Positions 1 to 13,629 of a DNA stretch of 64,000 nt are shown here, piece by piece. Position numbers and translations under genes: made by a program. Numbering within the stretch: the stretch's first letter is position 1; each line of letters starts with the position of its first letter. Source of the DNA: Linyphia triangularis (lineage: Eukaryota > Arthropoda > Arachnida > Araneae > Linyphiidae); contig OZ021732.1 of NCBI GenBank assembly GCA_963978545.1, positions 23,570,688-23,634,687 of the forward strand, written 5' to 3'. The notes under the pieces were generated by a model. That model was not told the DNA's origin. It searched no databases and saw only the letters and a list, made by a program, of their open reading frames with translations.

Positions 1-1606
1 TGACGGATAAAATTTGAGTTTGTCAATTATTGTCAAAACAAATCATATGTTCGAAAGCGTATCAACTCTTCTCCTATAACTCATCCAAATAGTCTTTAAA
101 ATAATTAATTTTTACCTTATGTTTGCGTGGCGTATGACTACAAATTTCTTAAAATATACCATAAATTCCATAGAGTCTTTATATATTTTCCCAGGTAACT
201 AAAAAATAGCGAAGTCATTTAGAGGAAAAAAACACTGAAACTATCGAGTTTTCTACCATGCGGAAACTAGGCTCCTCTTCTGACATTTATTCAAGCCTGC
301 AATCTTGATTACTGTTTTGAAGAGAGTAATTAGACTCTTCTTCAGTCGTTAAATCTTGTATGGAACATAATCTTGCCAAAAATAGCTTTTTAATATAACT
401 TTTCAAGTGTTCCGATTAACCCCGCAAATCTCAAAATCGAGACGAGGCAAAACATAAAAATTCATAAAATAATAAGTTTTTAAAACCAAGTTAAATTAAG
501 CATGGCATGCTATTGTGGATGTTTACACTTTTCTAAAAATATATTAGTTAAGTCTATAACTGGTACATGTTAGTAATTACGTGATAAGTTTTGGAGAGGT
601 TAAAACTCATTGGATTGTATGCACGCTGTTTCAGAATTAAAAAAAAAAAAGTACAGTGTTGAAAACCCCACAAAACATGTTCCAAGATTCCAAACATGTT
701 AGCCTAGTAAAAAAAATATTTATATATAATTAATAAAACTGCTTTATTTGTGTAAAATAATAATTTCTTTGTAATTTCATGAAGTTTCGTTCCGATTCAC
801 CCCGCTGTTCCTATTCACCCCATTTTACGGTACTGTTATCTAAGCACTTTTTCATATAACCTAATTCTATAACCTCAAATTTAAAATGAATATTTTATTC
901 AAAATCAAACAAATACTATTATAAATTCACAAATTAATTTAATTACCAGAAAAGCTACGTTAATTGAAAAGCTCACTGATGTTAATAACATTTTTCATTC
1001 CATTGGTTATGGAAGAGGGGTGTATAATTAGTCAAGAACAATGTTAAGTAATGTCCATAAAATCATGTCTTGGCGATGAAAGGGTTAATACTACTTTATT
1101 CCAATTTGTCAAGAAAAAACCAATTGTAAAATTTCTAAAATTACACAATACAAATTCTACTTACATCACTTTTTAATTTTTAAAAAAAAATTGTGGAAAC
1201 TGGACACTGCAAATTATGGATACTAATCAATCAAAGGTAAGCAAATTCCAACAAAACAGTGACTCAAGTTTCATAAATATTGATGAATCAAAAAGTTTCA
1301 AAAGCTCTCTCTTTTTTTTTTTTTTTTTTTTTCAAGTAACAAATTATTCGAAGAATAAGCTATCTTTTCTTAATTCAATTTTTTTATGTGGTTCCCCGGT
1401 TACCTTGAGGTCGTGTCAAAAAAGTCTCGGAAAAAATTCTAAATTGGGAAAAGTTTAAAGTCGCTTGACAATTGAACTTGCTGAAAAAAGATTCAATATT
1501 ATAGTTTTCCAATATTTTATTTTCCGATATTTTTATCGTCTGAACATGATTTGAATCACACACTGATTGTTTGGAAGTTCTCGTGGTGTCTGTTGTTCGT
1601 TGCAAT

Positions 1607-1637
<31 letters not shown>

Positions 1638-3059
1638 CTTTAACTTCCCACCTACCAAGTACTTGAAATTTTCTATAATTATCTCTTGTCCTGTTTTCCA
1701 ATAATTTAAATAAATGTCGCCTCATTCAATTTTAGATGTCTGACGAAAGCATGCTTTTAAGTACTGGTTTTATGTAGGTTTTTTGTAAGATCAACATTTT
1801 TCTAATGTTGATTTAAAACATGTGTACATGTTAGAAAACATACATATATCTCATCATGATAAATTTATCCTTTTAAACATCAATTAAAATGAGATACTGT
1901 TTTAAATTGGATTAAATTTCCTTTTTATCCTTTTTCGTGACTAATTTTTTTATTATTATTTAATCTTAGTTTTTCATCATAATATTATAAATTACATAAA
2001 TTTCTCATTTGGTGCTTGCACTACTAAAAATGGAAACTTCTTCATGTATCATTATTTCTATAAAGGCTTAAAAAAAATGGTATTTCTTTTATTAATTATG
2101 GAATACTTCCCTGCTGAGGAGGTGTAGTTTGTTTTATTAAACGAGAGAAAAATAGATAATTTCCTTTGAATATTTAATGGTCGCTTATTTGTTCAAGTCT
2201 CTTAATGAAGGTTTAAAAAAAACTCATTTAAGACGTATAGGAAAAAACTTGCCTTATTTGCTTTCAAAATAAATAGCATTGGAATAATACAATCGAACTA
2301 ATAGTAAAACTAGTCAAATTAAACAATAAAAAAAAAATTGACTGAGCTTTTTACAATTGTGTATGTTTACACTTTTTACTCGGTGGTGGAGAATAGAAAT
2401 TCGAATAAAAGTTTAAGTATTACTTTGACAACAATTATTATTGTAAATACATTTACATCAAAGAGTAATTACCTAATGTTAAAATGCAATAATAAAACAA
2501 TATGCAATTTAAATTAACTATTAATTAGAATAATTCTAAAAATAGCATGAATTCTATCCAATTTATTCCTTCTGATCTTATTTACTAAATTTTAAATCCT
2601 ATATAATAAAATTTAAATTTGATTATTTTTTTATGTATGTAAAAAAAAATATGAAATCGAAAATAAGAGGTTTCTTAGAATATACTCACAAAATAGGAAT
2701 ATAGAAATATATAGCGGAGAGCATTTTAATATCTTTAATTATGCTCAACAAAATACATCACCAATTGAATTTACGAATACAATAAGGTCAAACTCATCTA
2801 ATATGTGAATTTACTCTAGTTTGATCTTCTAAGTATTCGGTGGCATTTTTTAGAATTATGGTTTTAGCACTTATCTAAAAAATTACCTCTTTGATATTCA
2901 TTGATATAAGAATATATATTTATAAACTAATAATAATTTTTTCATCTAATCAGAAATTTCTTTCCCATTATGAATAAAATTGTAAACAATTTTCGAAAAA
3001 GATGAAAGTTAATAAAAAAAAATGAAAAGTACCTATTATAGTAAAATGTCCAAAACGGC
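1..3059. other. AT-rich intergenic DNA, no gene recognised
   Basis: No open reading frame here resembles a protein family I know. The stretch is AT-rich and holds poly-T runs near 1312-1333 and 1608-1637. Short ORFs overlapping these runs encode poly-Phe or poly-Lys and are artefacts. It could be the intron of a minus-strand gene whose first exon would lie at 3.2-3.84 kb, but I found no convincing downstream exon. Confidence 0.6.
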
Positions 3060-3840
3060 ACAAGCCTAAATCCCGTCCAACCCCTACAAACCGTCCCCTC
3101 GCATCTCCCCTTTCCCTTGCCGCAAAAGCAATCGCCATCTTCGCCCTATGACCCCCTACACTTCAAGGGGGACGTTCCCCATCATCAGAAAACAAAAAAA
3201 AACAAAAAAAAAAAAGACATCACTTACTTTGCTGCAGGGTGGAAACCATAAAGCAGTGGCGATTCCTGATCATGGGCTACTTGGTTAGGCTGTGCTGCAA
3301 CCTGCAACTCGATTCGATCACTCGCAATCGACACTGTCTGTCGAGAGGAGAAAGGGGGTGGGGGGAGCAGAAGAGGTGTCACTTGCGCATCGGCCACGGA
3401 CAAGAAGGGGGGTTCTGAGGGGATGGATGGATGATGCCTACAATCGAACTCTACAGGATTGAACAATGACAACAACGAAAACGTTTGCAGTCGAAGAGCC
3501 ACCTGAAGACCGCGAGAATGGAAGACTTTCCTTCCCCTTCTGGAGGAATAGTTGCTGCTTTTCGACAAGAGAGGAAGAAGAGGACGTGGGCGTTCGAAAG
3601 AAGCTGGGGAATGGTTGCCATGGAGACGTGTATCGAATCCGCCCTTGCCAATCGATATCCCTCTTTCCTCTAGCGAGGGTGGGGAGGAGTGTTCCCTTTT
3701 TCGGGGCTGCTGATGGGTCAAGTCGGATAGGCCGCCACCCACCTTCATGCATGAGTCTCCGGACATGTCTCCTAAGCTTCAGCAGCTTGATAGGAAATGA
3801 CATCTTGCACGTTAGTACCTATCTCAGGGATCACTAAATC
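3060..3840 (-). promoter_or_regulatory. GC-rich island with a candidate first exon
   Basis: This roughly 780-bp block is strikingly richer in G and C than its surroundings and contains several CpGs. On the minus strand it stays open in more than one frame, and it ends at a consensus splice donor (AAA|GTAAGTG, exon end at 3228). This is what a promoter/first-exon island of a gene transcribed leftwards would look like. The encoded peptides are Pro/Ser/Arg-rich and match nothing I recognise, so the exon may be mostly 5' untranslated. No downstream acceptor was assigned. It could also be an unrelated GC-rich repeat. Confidence 0.35.
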
Positions 3841-6699
3841 CGATGGGCATCCTTCTAAGACTCTCATTGTATTCACTAACCATTAACAGTGATTCCATCC
3901 ATAAAAATCCATCTAGTTTATCAAAATCAAGTTTTATCAAAATTCTTGATGAACCTTATTTTTTAAAATAGAAACCATTAATTCACCAAACATGCAATAT
4001 GGTCTATTATGGTATGAATGCGTCCCCATAGCCAGGTGGAACAGCAGATATTGATAAATGTCGGAAACTGGGAATCTAGAAGATTGGTCAATTCTGGCCG
4101 AAATTCTTTCTGTTTCCAAATATAAAAATATATATATTTGAGACCAAAAGTGCAGTTATCGCTCGTTCACTCTAAGCCGACGATACGTTATTAAAACCTT
4201 CGTTTTTCCCCAAAACCAAGTTGTTGATTGACCGCTTACACTTCAACATGAATCCAAAATAGGCGAATTTTTGAAAAATAAACATATCAAAAACATATTA
4301 ACTTTAGCTTTCTTATAAATAAAATATCTAAATTTTAAAGCTGTGAATTTACATTTCAAAACTCCTGGTAAATTTTTTCTAGCATTGGCCATTTTCGCTT
4401 TCAACGGCCGGTTTACATCGGAATTGGCCAAACTCAGTCGATAATTGTCAAATTTGTTTTGCTACTGGGATAGTTAAAACTCATGGACAGAATCTCATTT
4501 AAAACAATTTAGACCCTTAGAAAGTTTTTCCACTCATTACAACTAGGCTAAAAGATTTTCAACAGGGAACACATTTATTTAACCCTTTCTGCCCTAATGG
4601 GGTACATGTTCCAGGATTTGATTTCATTCCATAATGGGTAAATAAACCCCACTTTTGCATGGAATTTTATATTTGCAAAGTACACATGCTGAATTAACTG
4701 GGTACAGCATATTACTTTAAAATCTAATTCAATTGCACCGAGATGCACATTGAAAGCTATTTATGTTGTAATGAACTAACTTGGAAGGAATTGAGAATGA
4801 GACGTGAGTTTTCGTGCAGAAGAGAATATCTTATGGACCATATTCATAGCATCTTTCGGAGCATCCCCACACCAATCAACACAACCAATCACAATGCGCC
4901 TTTAAAAATATAATAAAATTTTCAATGAATCATGACTGCGTGTTTAATTTCTTTCCCGGCAGAATAAAGAAAGTTTTCAGGCATTAAGTCCACTTGTAAA
5001 AAACGTATCGTCAGCTTAAAGTGAAAAGATGCTAATTCCAATTTGTCAATGTTTTCAACAGAACGAAAAAAAAAAATCTAGAGTGCTTATTTACCATGAG
5101 TTTAGGGATTTTACATATCAATCATTTACCACAAATTTATTTCAGTAATCAAGTCGAAACTTAAATAATAAATAATTAATGGTCCATCTCTTTCTGTTTC
5201 GGAATATAAGAAAAATATATCTGAGACCAAAAGTTCAGTTATCGCCCGTTCACTCTAAGCCAATGATATATTATTAAAACCTCTGTTTTTCTCCGGAACC
5301 AAGTTGTTTATCGACCACTTACACTTCAACATGAAGAAATTAATACTTCATGAAAGTAAACTAAATCATTTGCATTTCAAAATATTAAAAGAGAAACAAA
5401 CTAAAGAATTTTTAATCTATTGTATTTCAGATACCATAAATTAAACACAAATATAAGATGGCGAACATACCACTTTTATTATAAATTTCATTTTATTCCT
5501 TGCTGTGTCGAAGTTTATTACTTTTGTCGATCCTTTACCTTTTTGAGAGAACAATAAAAATAACCTCCCTTAGATAATGTATTCCAGATATAAAAAAGGG
5601 CAATATCAGTAACTTAGTAAAGGGAATTAATTTTTACCTTACTGCCAATTTGTAAATTCTTCTGGTGAAGTACCTATTATTAAAAATGTAATTGAAAATT
5701 ATCTGCATACAATAAATAAAAGAAATATTCCTTTGAAATCAGGGAAATCCTTTAAAATTAAATATTATTGAGATTGGAATTGTTGTATGTTTTGCTTCTT
5801 TTTCCTTAAATTACCACTATATTAAATTTAAAATGTTTAATGGTCAAAGGTCGAAATTGTAAAATTTTATGATTTTAAATTCACTGGAAGCTATTGGTTG
5901 AAGATGATTTTTGCAGGGGTAACTATGCTGCGAATTAAGTTCTGATATGAAATGAAATAGAAAAAATAGAATATAAAAAGTAAACTGTTAACTATTTTTA
6001 CGTGCTAATAAAGAATACAAGAGTTTGCATGATCCAGTTTAAGATAGATAGATAGATATATTATAGGTAAAATGACCAAGATATACCTTGCTCAACAATG
6101 CATTTATTAATATAGTGACTGGGCGACACTTGGCTCAGTCAAAAAAAAAATCTCCTAGAAGTTAGAAAAACGAGTCATTGTGAGACAGTCATGATTATTA
6201 CGAAATTGCACGGATTAATTATTGACGATTTATTAAAAACATTCAAACGTTAGGTCACGAAATGATATTTGATATCATGATAAGAAATCAATCAACTTTT
6301 AATTTGAACAATCAGTGTTCTAAACAATGGATAAATTAAAATTGCCAATTAAAATCAACTAATTTTCTGCTCTTCCAGATAACCTCAGCTGAAATAATTT
6401 TAAAACTAAACGTTTTTAGAATATGTTTTGTACATAGGTTCAAAGTTCATAGAAATCAGTTTTGATGTTTTAACCTGGATATGTACCAAACAACAAATTA
6501 ATAAATTTATGTGTTTATACGATATGATAAGAGCATCAATATTAAGATAATATACTACAGTCTTTCTTATTATGACTTTCTTATTATTACACTGACAGAA
6601 ATTAAAGGACACTATCTTAAGACTAACATGGCACTCTGATTCCTAAATTTCCTCAACCTCGATGGTGCATGGAGCCACCAAAGAGGCAAAGGAGGTGCA
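3841..6699. other. AT-rich intergenic DNA with a degenerate duplicated repeat
   Basis: I recognise no gene. Two diverged direct copies of a roughly 145-bp segment lie at about 4106-4252 and 5190-5335. Both run from CTTTCTGTTTC to CTTCAACATGAA. An inverted piece of the same sequence lies near 5000-5023. This is most likely an old transposon remnant, family unknown. Confidence 0.4.
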
Positions 6700-6707
6700 C
6701 TTGGGCC

Positions 6708-6939
6708 CAGCGTTGCCAGACCTCGGATTTAAAATTCTTGGGTAAGGAAATTTTCACAAGGGCATTTTGGACATAGTATATTTAATAACGTTTTTACCTA
6801 TTGAAGTATCAATAGTACTTCAAAAATTAAGATTTCTTGCATTTTAAAAAGTATTTAAAAAAGGCCCTATGTCGAAATAAATATTGGTGTGGGGAAAACA
6901 ATAACGTAGTATTTAAAATACAACGTCTGGTAACGCTGC
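6708..6939. mobile_element. hAT-type miniature inverted-repeat element
   Basis: The ends are inverted repeats of about 27 bp beginning CAGCGTTGCCAGAC on the left and, read inward on the other strand, CAGCGTTACCAGAC on the right. The flanking 8-mers (CTTGGGCC and CTTACACC) agree at five positions, compatible with a decayed 8-bp hAT target duplication. There is no coding capacity; 232 bp long. The hAT assignment rests on the CAG...CTG ends and duplication length. Confidence 0.55.
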
Positions 6940-7189
6940 TTACACCCCTCTGGATTTTGAAAATGAAAAATGAAATGAATAAAAGTGACACAATTTACAG
7001 GAATAGAGAAGTACAAGGAGAGTTTAAAGTCGCGCACATCAAACTTTAATGGGTATTATTCAGTGAAAATGCATTGAATTTCAATTTAATAGTGTAGATT
7101 GTTTCGAATGTTTTTCAATCGGTATCAGTAATCTCATGCTCAGAGACTTCATGTGTGCAGCGTTTGTTGTTCAAGGAGGCAGCGAAGGC

Positions 7190-7640
7190 ATGGTGTTTTG
7201 TCAGGAACAGCGAATATTCATGTAGGACTGTTATTTTCCTCGAAAGTCTTATTCACACATCAGCGGCCGTTCAAATATTACGTAAGCACCTGGGGGGGTG
7301 GTAGCGATTTGCTTATTTTTGCTGACAAGGGGGGGGAGGGGGTAGCGATTTGCTTATTTTTGCTGACAAGGAGGGGGGAGGGGTAGCGATTTGCTTATTT
7401 TTGCTGACAAGGGGGGGATGGGGGTCAAAAATTACCAAAAACATGCTTACGTAATATTTGAACTACCCCTCACTGATGAGTTTCGCAAGAAATATCCTGA
7501 TGCAGCAGTACCCAATAGTTACACGATTGATTCACTGTTTCAAGACAACTGGATCCGTAGCTGTCATGAAAAGAACTGGTAGGCCTAACATTTTGGTCGA
7601 TGGAAAACTTAAGGAAGTTAAAACAAATTATTTGAAATTA
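7190..7640 (+). pseudogene. Relic of a transposon helix-turn-helix (DUF4817-like) domain, interrupted by a small element
   Basis: Translated pieces on both sides of the 7.27-7.46 kb inverted-repeat element fit one protein. The upstream piece reads EQRIFM, stop, DCYFPRKSYSH, and the downstream piece continues with DEFRKKYPDAAVPNSYTI. After one frameshift near 7545 it continues as TTGSVAVMKRTGRPN. This pattern (FRxxYPDAxVPxxxTI, then TGSVxxxKRxGRP) is typical of the helix-turn-helix found with arthropod transposases. An in-frame stop, a frameshift and the inserted element show it is dead. The family name is from memory of the pattern and was not checked by search. Confidence 0.5.
7265..7467. 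mobile_element. Small inverted-repeat element carrying an internal minisatellite
   Basis: The ends are a perfect 20-bp inverted repeat, GTTCAAATATTACGTAAGCA at 7269-7288 and its complement at 7444-7463. Between them is a G-rich minisatellite of about three units of 45-48 bp. Each unit contains TAGCGATTTGCTTATTTTTG followed by CTGACAAGG and a G run. The element splits the helix-turn-helix relic around it. Its exact outer edge and target duplication are unclear. Confidence 0.6.
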
Positions 7641-8047
7641 TATAATGATACTTTTACATATTTTCTCATAGACCATTATCGTCCTAAAAAAAAGTATAGT
7701 GTTCGGTTAAATGGCGAAATATACTGTAGATCTACACATAACACTGCACCACTTAATAATTTCGTATTTGTGGTTACTACTCACCTAATCGTGCGTGCAA
7801 TTTTATCAGGATTTTAAAAATTTAATTAAGTAATTCGGAAGTTGACGAGCGTTAGCGAGCAGTGGACGGAGCCCTCTAGTTATAATAAACTTGCCATAGA
7901 CTTTCATCGAGAGAATTAACAAACTAGAAAAATAGAGTTAAACAAGCATGCTAATAACGAACGTGAAAGACAAATACACAAATACATTTTTAATATTTAA
8001 ATCCAAGGTCTCTTATAAGTGAATATTTAAATACTCAAGTAATATAT

Positions 8048-8517
8048 TGTTGCACAAATTGTCTGTATATAGTGTAAATAGTGACGTATTATTTTAAAAT
8101 TCTATTGTAATTTATTTTTATCTTATTTTATTTTTTTAACAGCGATTATACAGGTTAGAAAAAGGTGGCAACACCTAAAGCAATCGAGAAATTTCGAGAC
8201 GTTTCTTTTCCGACGAATTGGCTGGAAATTTCGCGAATATTCTCACGCGCCTGGTATTTAAAGACCGTAAATCGGGAAAGTTTTCAGATTGACTTCGGAC
8301 TTCGTTGAAAGCTGATCGTGGTCGCTTTGTTGACCTATTGGAGTGAGCTTGTATAATCGCTATATTCGAAGCTGTTCTTGTTGAAGCTTGTATTGACGAT
8401 TAGTAGTGATTGCACTGTTATCTGTGAATAAATTTTGTGAGTTTTCTGAAGAGAATAAATTCTAGTTTTTATCTGAAAAACTGTGCTGTCATTGCCTCAG
8501 TGGAAAAATTCATAACA
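8048..8517 (+). mobile_element. Probable solo LTR of a Gypsy-like retrotransposon
   Basis: This 470-bp segment starts TGTTGC and ends ATAACA (TG...CA) and is flanked on each side by ATAT. It contains a TATA-like TATTTAAAG near 8252, a plausible start region about 40 nt downstream, and two AATAAA signals (about 8427 and 8455) followed by a T/G-rich tail. That is the promoter-R-polyadenylation order of an LTR. No gag or pol coding lies next to it, so it would be a solo LTR left by recombination. The short ATAT duplication in AT-rich DNA is weak evidence by itself. Confidence 0.5.
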
Positions 8518-9496
8518 ATATAATACTCAAGCAAGAATATTATACTCTCAAGTAAAGATAACTCTGTGTTAAAGACAAATCTCATCACCACCAATAACCT
8601 GTATCCAAAAGTTGAAAATCGTAGGTCAATACGTTCAAGAGTTATGCTCACCACAGACTTTCCAAAATGTGTAGAAATGCAAAAAAAAAAAAAAATCGAA
8701 AAGATTTTTTTTTTTTTTACCTAATGCAAAACTTTTATAATATTACTCTATATTAACAAATGGTAAATTGAAAGTAGGAATGTATTCATATTTAAAAGAA
8801 TTCGAACAATCTCTTTCAATCAAAACAACTTTTTTTTATGAAAGTTAGTAAAGATTTCCTTAATTTTTTAACTTTGTTATTGTTTTGTTACGAATCCAAG
8901 GAAGAGCTGATTTTTCCAAGTCAAGTTTTGCGATACATTGCTTTCATTTGGTACCCATCAATGTAGTGAATTAAGAAGAAAAAAAAATACTAAAATAAAT
9001 ATAAAGTAAAATTTATGTGAATCATCATTATAAATTCAGAATTTGCGTGTTTAGGTAATCAATCCTTAAAAATTAAAAACAAAAAGTTAATGAATGCATG
9101 TATGCAAAATACATACATAATATGTTACACTCGTGCCCTTAAATATAATATATCCATGTGATCGAAAAAACGTGGCTGACTGGGTATTAAGAAAAAAAAT
9201 GAACAAATTTCAACATGTTTTCCTCAAACTCGGTGTTGTAATAGATAAGGAAAATATTTACTTACTGAAATTGAGCTTTGTCAGACGTTTTCCCTAGCCG
9301 CAAAAAAATATTCAGAGAATTCTTCACCTATATCTGTAAACAGTGACCGTTTCAAGCTATCAAAATACTTCCAAAGAACAGCATCGAACACATTTTGACA
9401 CCCCCCCCCCCCCACAAGACGTTTATACATATAGAAAAACAAAGTTAAAAAGGTTTGCTTGAGTTCAATTCACAGTCTCAAATACCTTGGATAAAA

Positions 9497-10027
9497 GGCG
9501 GATCCAGAGTTTTATTACGGAAAGGGCAGTGGCAGTTGATTAGTTTAGGTATATTTTTTTGCTTTTAAGTGTACTATACCATGTTACTATACCATGGGAT
9601 ACCTTAACTTTGATTATACAGAATATGTTACAAGAGGTAAAAAGTCTCAATAACATAAAGGCGACACAATGGTTGGCTACGAGTGAATTTACGACAGTAA
9701 ATTAGAGTTGTCTACAACTATTTGGTTCAGGATAAATTATTGTTAAATATGATGGATCAAACAATCTAACAACGAATAGTTAATATATTATATTCAATAA
9801 CACATTGAACATTTTCAAACTATAATTTGCTTTGTTGTCTTGCTTCGTTCTCGGCTTTTTCATCTCTATTTTTGGGGATGAAAATATTTATATTAGAAAT
9901 GTTCAGTGCGGATTCGTCTAATCTTGCTTGATTTTATCCAAGCCTAAGAACAGAGCACGTTAAAACGTGAACGGTCCATGAATAAAGGAGGGGGCGATCG
10001 CCCCCTCCACATCTCCCTGGATCCGCC
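9497..10027. mobile_element. Non-autonomous DNA transposon with GGCGGATCCAG ends
   Basis: The left end reads GGCGGATCCAGAG and the right end is the complement of GGCGGATCCAGGG, followed inward by a GGGGGCGATCGCCCCC-type G/C block. Short inverted termini of this kind occur in many animal genomes on non-autonomous DNA elements. The inside is AT-rich and non-coding. The target duplication could not be fixed. Confidence 0.5.
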
Positions 10028-10208
10028 AATGCCTTGAATTGAATGAATACCATTCGTTCAATCCAACAACCTCAAATATAGTAAAAGGAGATGAGGAGAA
10101 AGCTAAATAAAAAAAAAAACATATGATGGCTGAAAAAAAAAAAAATTGTGTCAAACTAAAAGGTAAAAGCCGTAGACACACCATCCTAACTGTGATCGCT
10201 AAAATTAT

Positions 10209-10249
<41 letters not shown>

Positions 10250-11619
10250 GGATTCTTAAGTTGAATTATCATGGTTTTGAATTATCATTTTAAAAATAAA
10301 TATTTCCACTGAAAAAAAAAATTGTTTTGCTATTTCTAATAAAATAATAAATACAAATTCAGCTTCAAAATTTACGAAAAATAAAATTTTACAATATCTA
10401 TTACAAAATAAGAAGCCAGAATTGTGCAACATTTCCCGGACTTATATGCCGGGAGCGATGAAAGTAACCAACAGATGAGGGGATAACAAAGAAAATCTAT
10501 TGATCAAAATAAAAACTATCACCATGGAATCGATACAAAAAGAGCCTTGCCATATAGGCAAGTGTCACAAATCATTAATATATACAGAAATTCGATATTA
10601 TTATTTAGACGCTTTGTCGTGTAGGCAAATATCACTATTTAAAATGTTAGTAACCCATACCCGTATGTAAAATACCACCTAAAATGTGCAGCAGCGTATG
10701 CAAATATTACACATTCCTCCTTCAAAGCCAATCTCTTCAACTTTCTTACAAATCGTCTTTGGTTCGCACCTGATTACGCCACTGCCTCCTCCTCAACATC
10801 CTTACTTTTGGCATCATCATTCCACTAATTCTCGTGATCTCGAGGAAGGAGAACGTGACTTAACAACATCCCCCTCTCTTTATAGAAGAAGGGAACGGCG
10901 TTCGCTCTCATGAAAAGATTTTTAATTTAGAATTTTTTGTCCTCTATTTCCTACTAGACTTAAAGTATAGTTTAAGAAAAAAAAACGGTGAAATGCTTTT
11001 GTGACGGCTGTTTTCAATTCCAGAACGAAAGATCCTCAACTTTAAGTCGAACAATCCTGTCCAAGTCTGTGCGACCCACTTATGAAGTGTACACTAACTA
11101 ATACTAATCCATATATCAACAATACAATAAATTCCTTATCTCCTACCTTCCCCTCTTCTACATATAAATGTTTGGTGTAAGCGGATAAAAGACAATATCG
11201 TGGAAATACACTCAACTTATAACTCCAAAATAACGTGTTAGAGAAGTTTTTAGTCAAATACGAATTTGTTTTAATTTAACAAGCTCAAGTACCAAACATC
11301 AAACGGTGATGATTGACAGTAGTAAAAAGGCAGACAGACATAAATTGCCACAGCTATTATTTCCCGTGAAATTACTTTTTACAACGGGGCTCTTATCTCG
11401 AGCCGTTGGCATTTGACAGAACCGAAACAAATGTAATAAAATTTCTTAATTTTCTCCATTTTTACATATTCTTCATTAGAATTTAAATGCATAGGTGCTT
11501 ACACCGAATGAGTCACTCAATTCAATCTATTATACTTTCAATACTTGTAGATGACTTCCAGACGACAAATTTGAATGATGCATTATGAAACACAAACTGA
11601 AATTCTGGTTACAACTTCA
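10028..11619. other. Intergenic DNA, no gene recognised; (TA)n at about 10211-10246
   Basis: I see no supported gene. A TA dinucleotide run of about 36 bp lies at 10211-10246. Short ORFs on both strands have no recognisable similarity. Confidence 0.6.
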
Positions 11620-11625
11620 CGCCAC

Positions 11626-12199
<574 letters not shown>

Positions 12200-12214
12200 T
12201 TATTTATTTCGCGC

Positions 12215-12244
<30 letters not shown>

Positions 12245-12245
<1 letters not shown>

Positions 12246-13629
12246 GTTTATCCTGTTTTTGTGAAGTTCTCGCCCTTACGGTTTAATAAAAGTAGGAAAT
12301 TTTTGAAATTTTGACACATAGAAGATGATAGTGCTAATATAAAAACTTACTTGAGAAGATCGCATGTAACGTTACTACTGCCAAGATTATAACAAATTCA
12401 TTTACTTATAGTAATTGTGCAGAAAATTAGATTCCCGACTGCACTTTTGCATGTAAGGTGACAATATTGCTGTGTTGAAAGAATTTTGGCTTCGCTGCCC
12501 AGTAAAATTAATATCTAAAATTTGAAAAGTCTAAAAATCAAATCAAGTATAAAGCTTTATAAAAAAGGAGAATTTGAGAGCTGGTGATATGAAATTTATA
12601 TTTGAAGATAAAAGTGCTTGGAACAAAATTCAGTTGAAATTCCATATAGCATCATTTTCGAATCAGTGTTGAGTTTAATAATTGTAGCGTTCTTCCCTCA
12701 GAATTTCTCAACACAAAGCCATTGATATAGAAAACTTTTCAATTCTAATTCTATAAAGCAGGTTCTATTACCTCCTTGTCATAGAATTCTCATCTCACTC
12801 GTTGAGGACAGACTCAACGCGGAAGTGCTGATTCTAGTTATCAACTAATTAAAATATTTTTTAATTTATTATTTTATTATTCCATATTACTTGCGCATAT
12901 TCTTAATATATCCTCAGTTTTAAAATTTTTGTCTACTATTTGAATTTCAAACTTTCGATTGTAAGGGTTATATGGCGAAACCGGACAAGGAATCAAATTA
13001 AAAAGTTCTTCTGTTCAAGTGAGCTCCCATCGTCCTCCTAACAACCTCTACATGTGGCAATTAGGTATTGCTCATAATATTGCGTTTAATAAAAAACTGC
13101 AGTTATTGCAATATCGAACAAAATCACAAAATGCCGTGCTGTGATTTAAAGCATAATGCTAAGTTATATTTTTATTTTACACTAACCCACTGGTAATATT
13201 ACCACACCACGTACATAATCCCAACGATGTTATGGTAGTAATTATTTGATCAACTTAAAAAAAATTTTTGATTCTATTTAAAATAGCATAACATCATAAC
13301 TCCGCAAATGTATTGCATATATAATTTTTTTGCAGTTGACTGTGACATTACTATTGACATTCCATGAATAAATTTCATTGCATAATCTCAGCAAACTAAC
13401 TGCAACTGCTAAAGTTCAGCGCCATGGTTAAATGTTTGCAAACAAACAGATCGGAGACAGGGGTTGTATGCCCGTAGTTCTCCTTCCTTTGCCTCTTTTG
13501 AAGAGGTTCCAACAACAACAACAACAACAAACAAACAGAACAAATTGCGTATTTAACTCTTAAATTACATACTCCTATACCTTTTTATTTTTTTATGTCA
13601 AAAAAACAATTCATTTCCTGTATTTAATT
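12245..13629. other. Upstream region of PMS1 with a (CAA)n-tailed retroposon fragment
   Basis: Mostly AT-rich without genes. At about 13450-13533 a GC-richer segment ends in a (CAA)n tail (about 13510-13533), the form of the 3' end of a SINE or LINE copy, about 100 bp before the PMS1 start codon. I see no clear TATA box. The PMS1 promoter should lie here but cannot be placed. Confidence 0.4.

Noticed and set aside
1216..1458. 80-codon plus-strand ORF with MDTNQSK and a consensus donor after it
   Set aside because: Half of it is poly-Phe from a T run, with no similarity to known proteins; a donor match alone is expected by chance.
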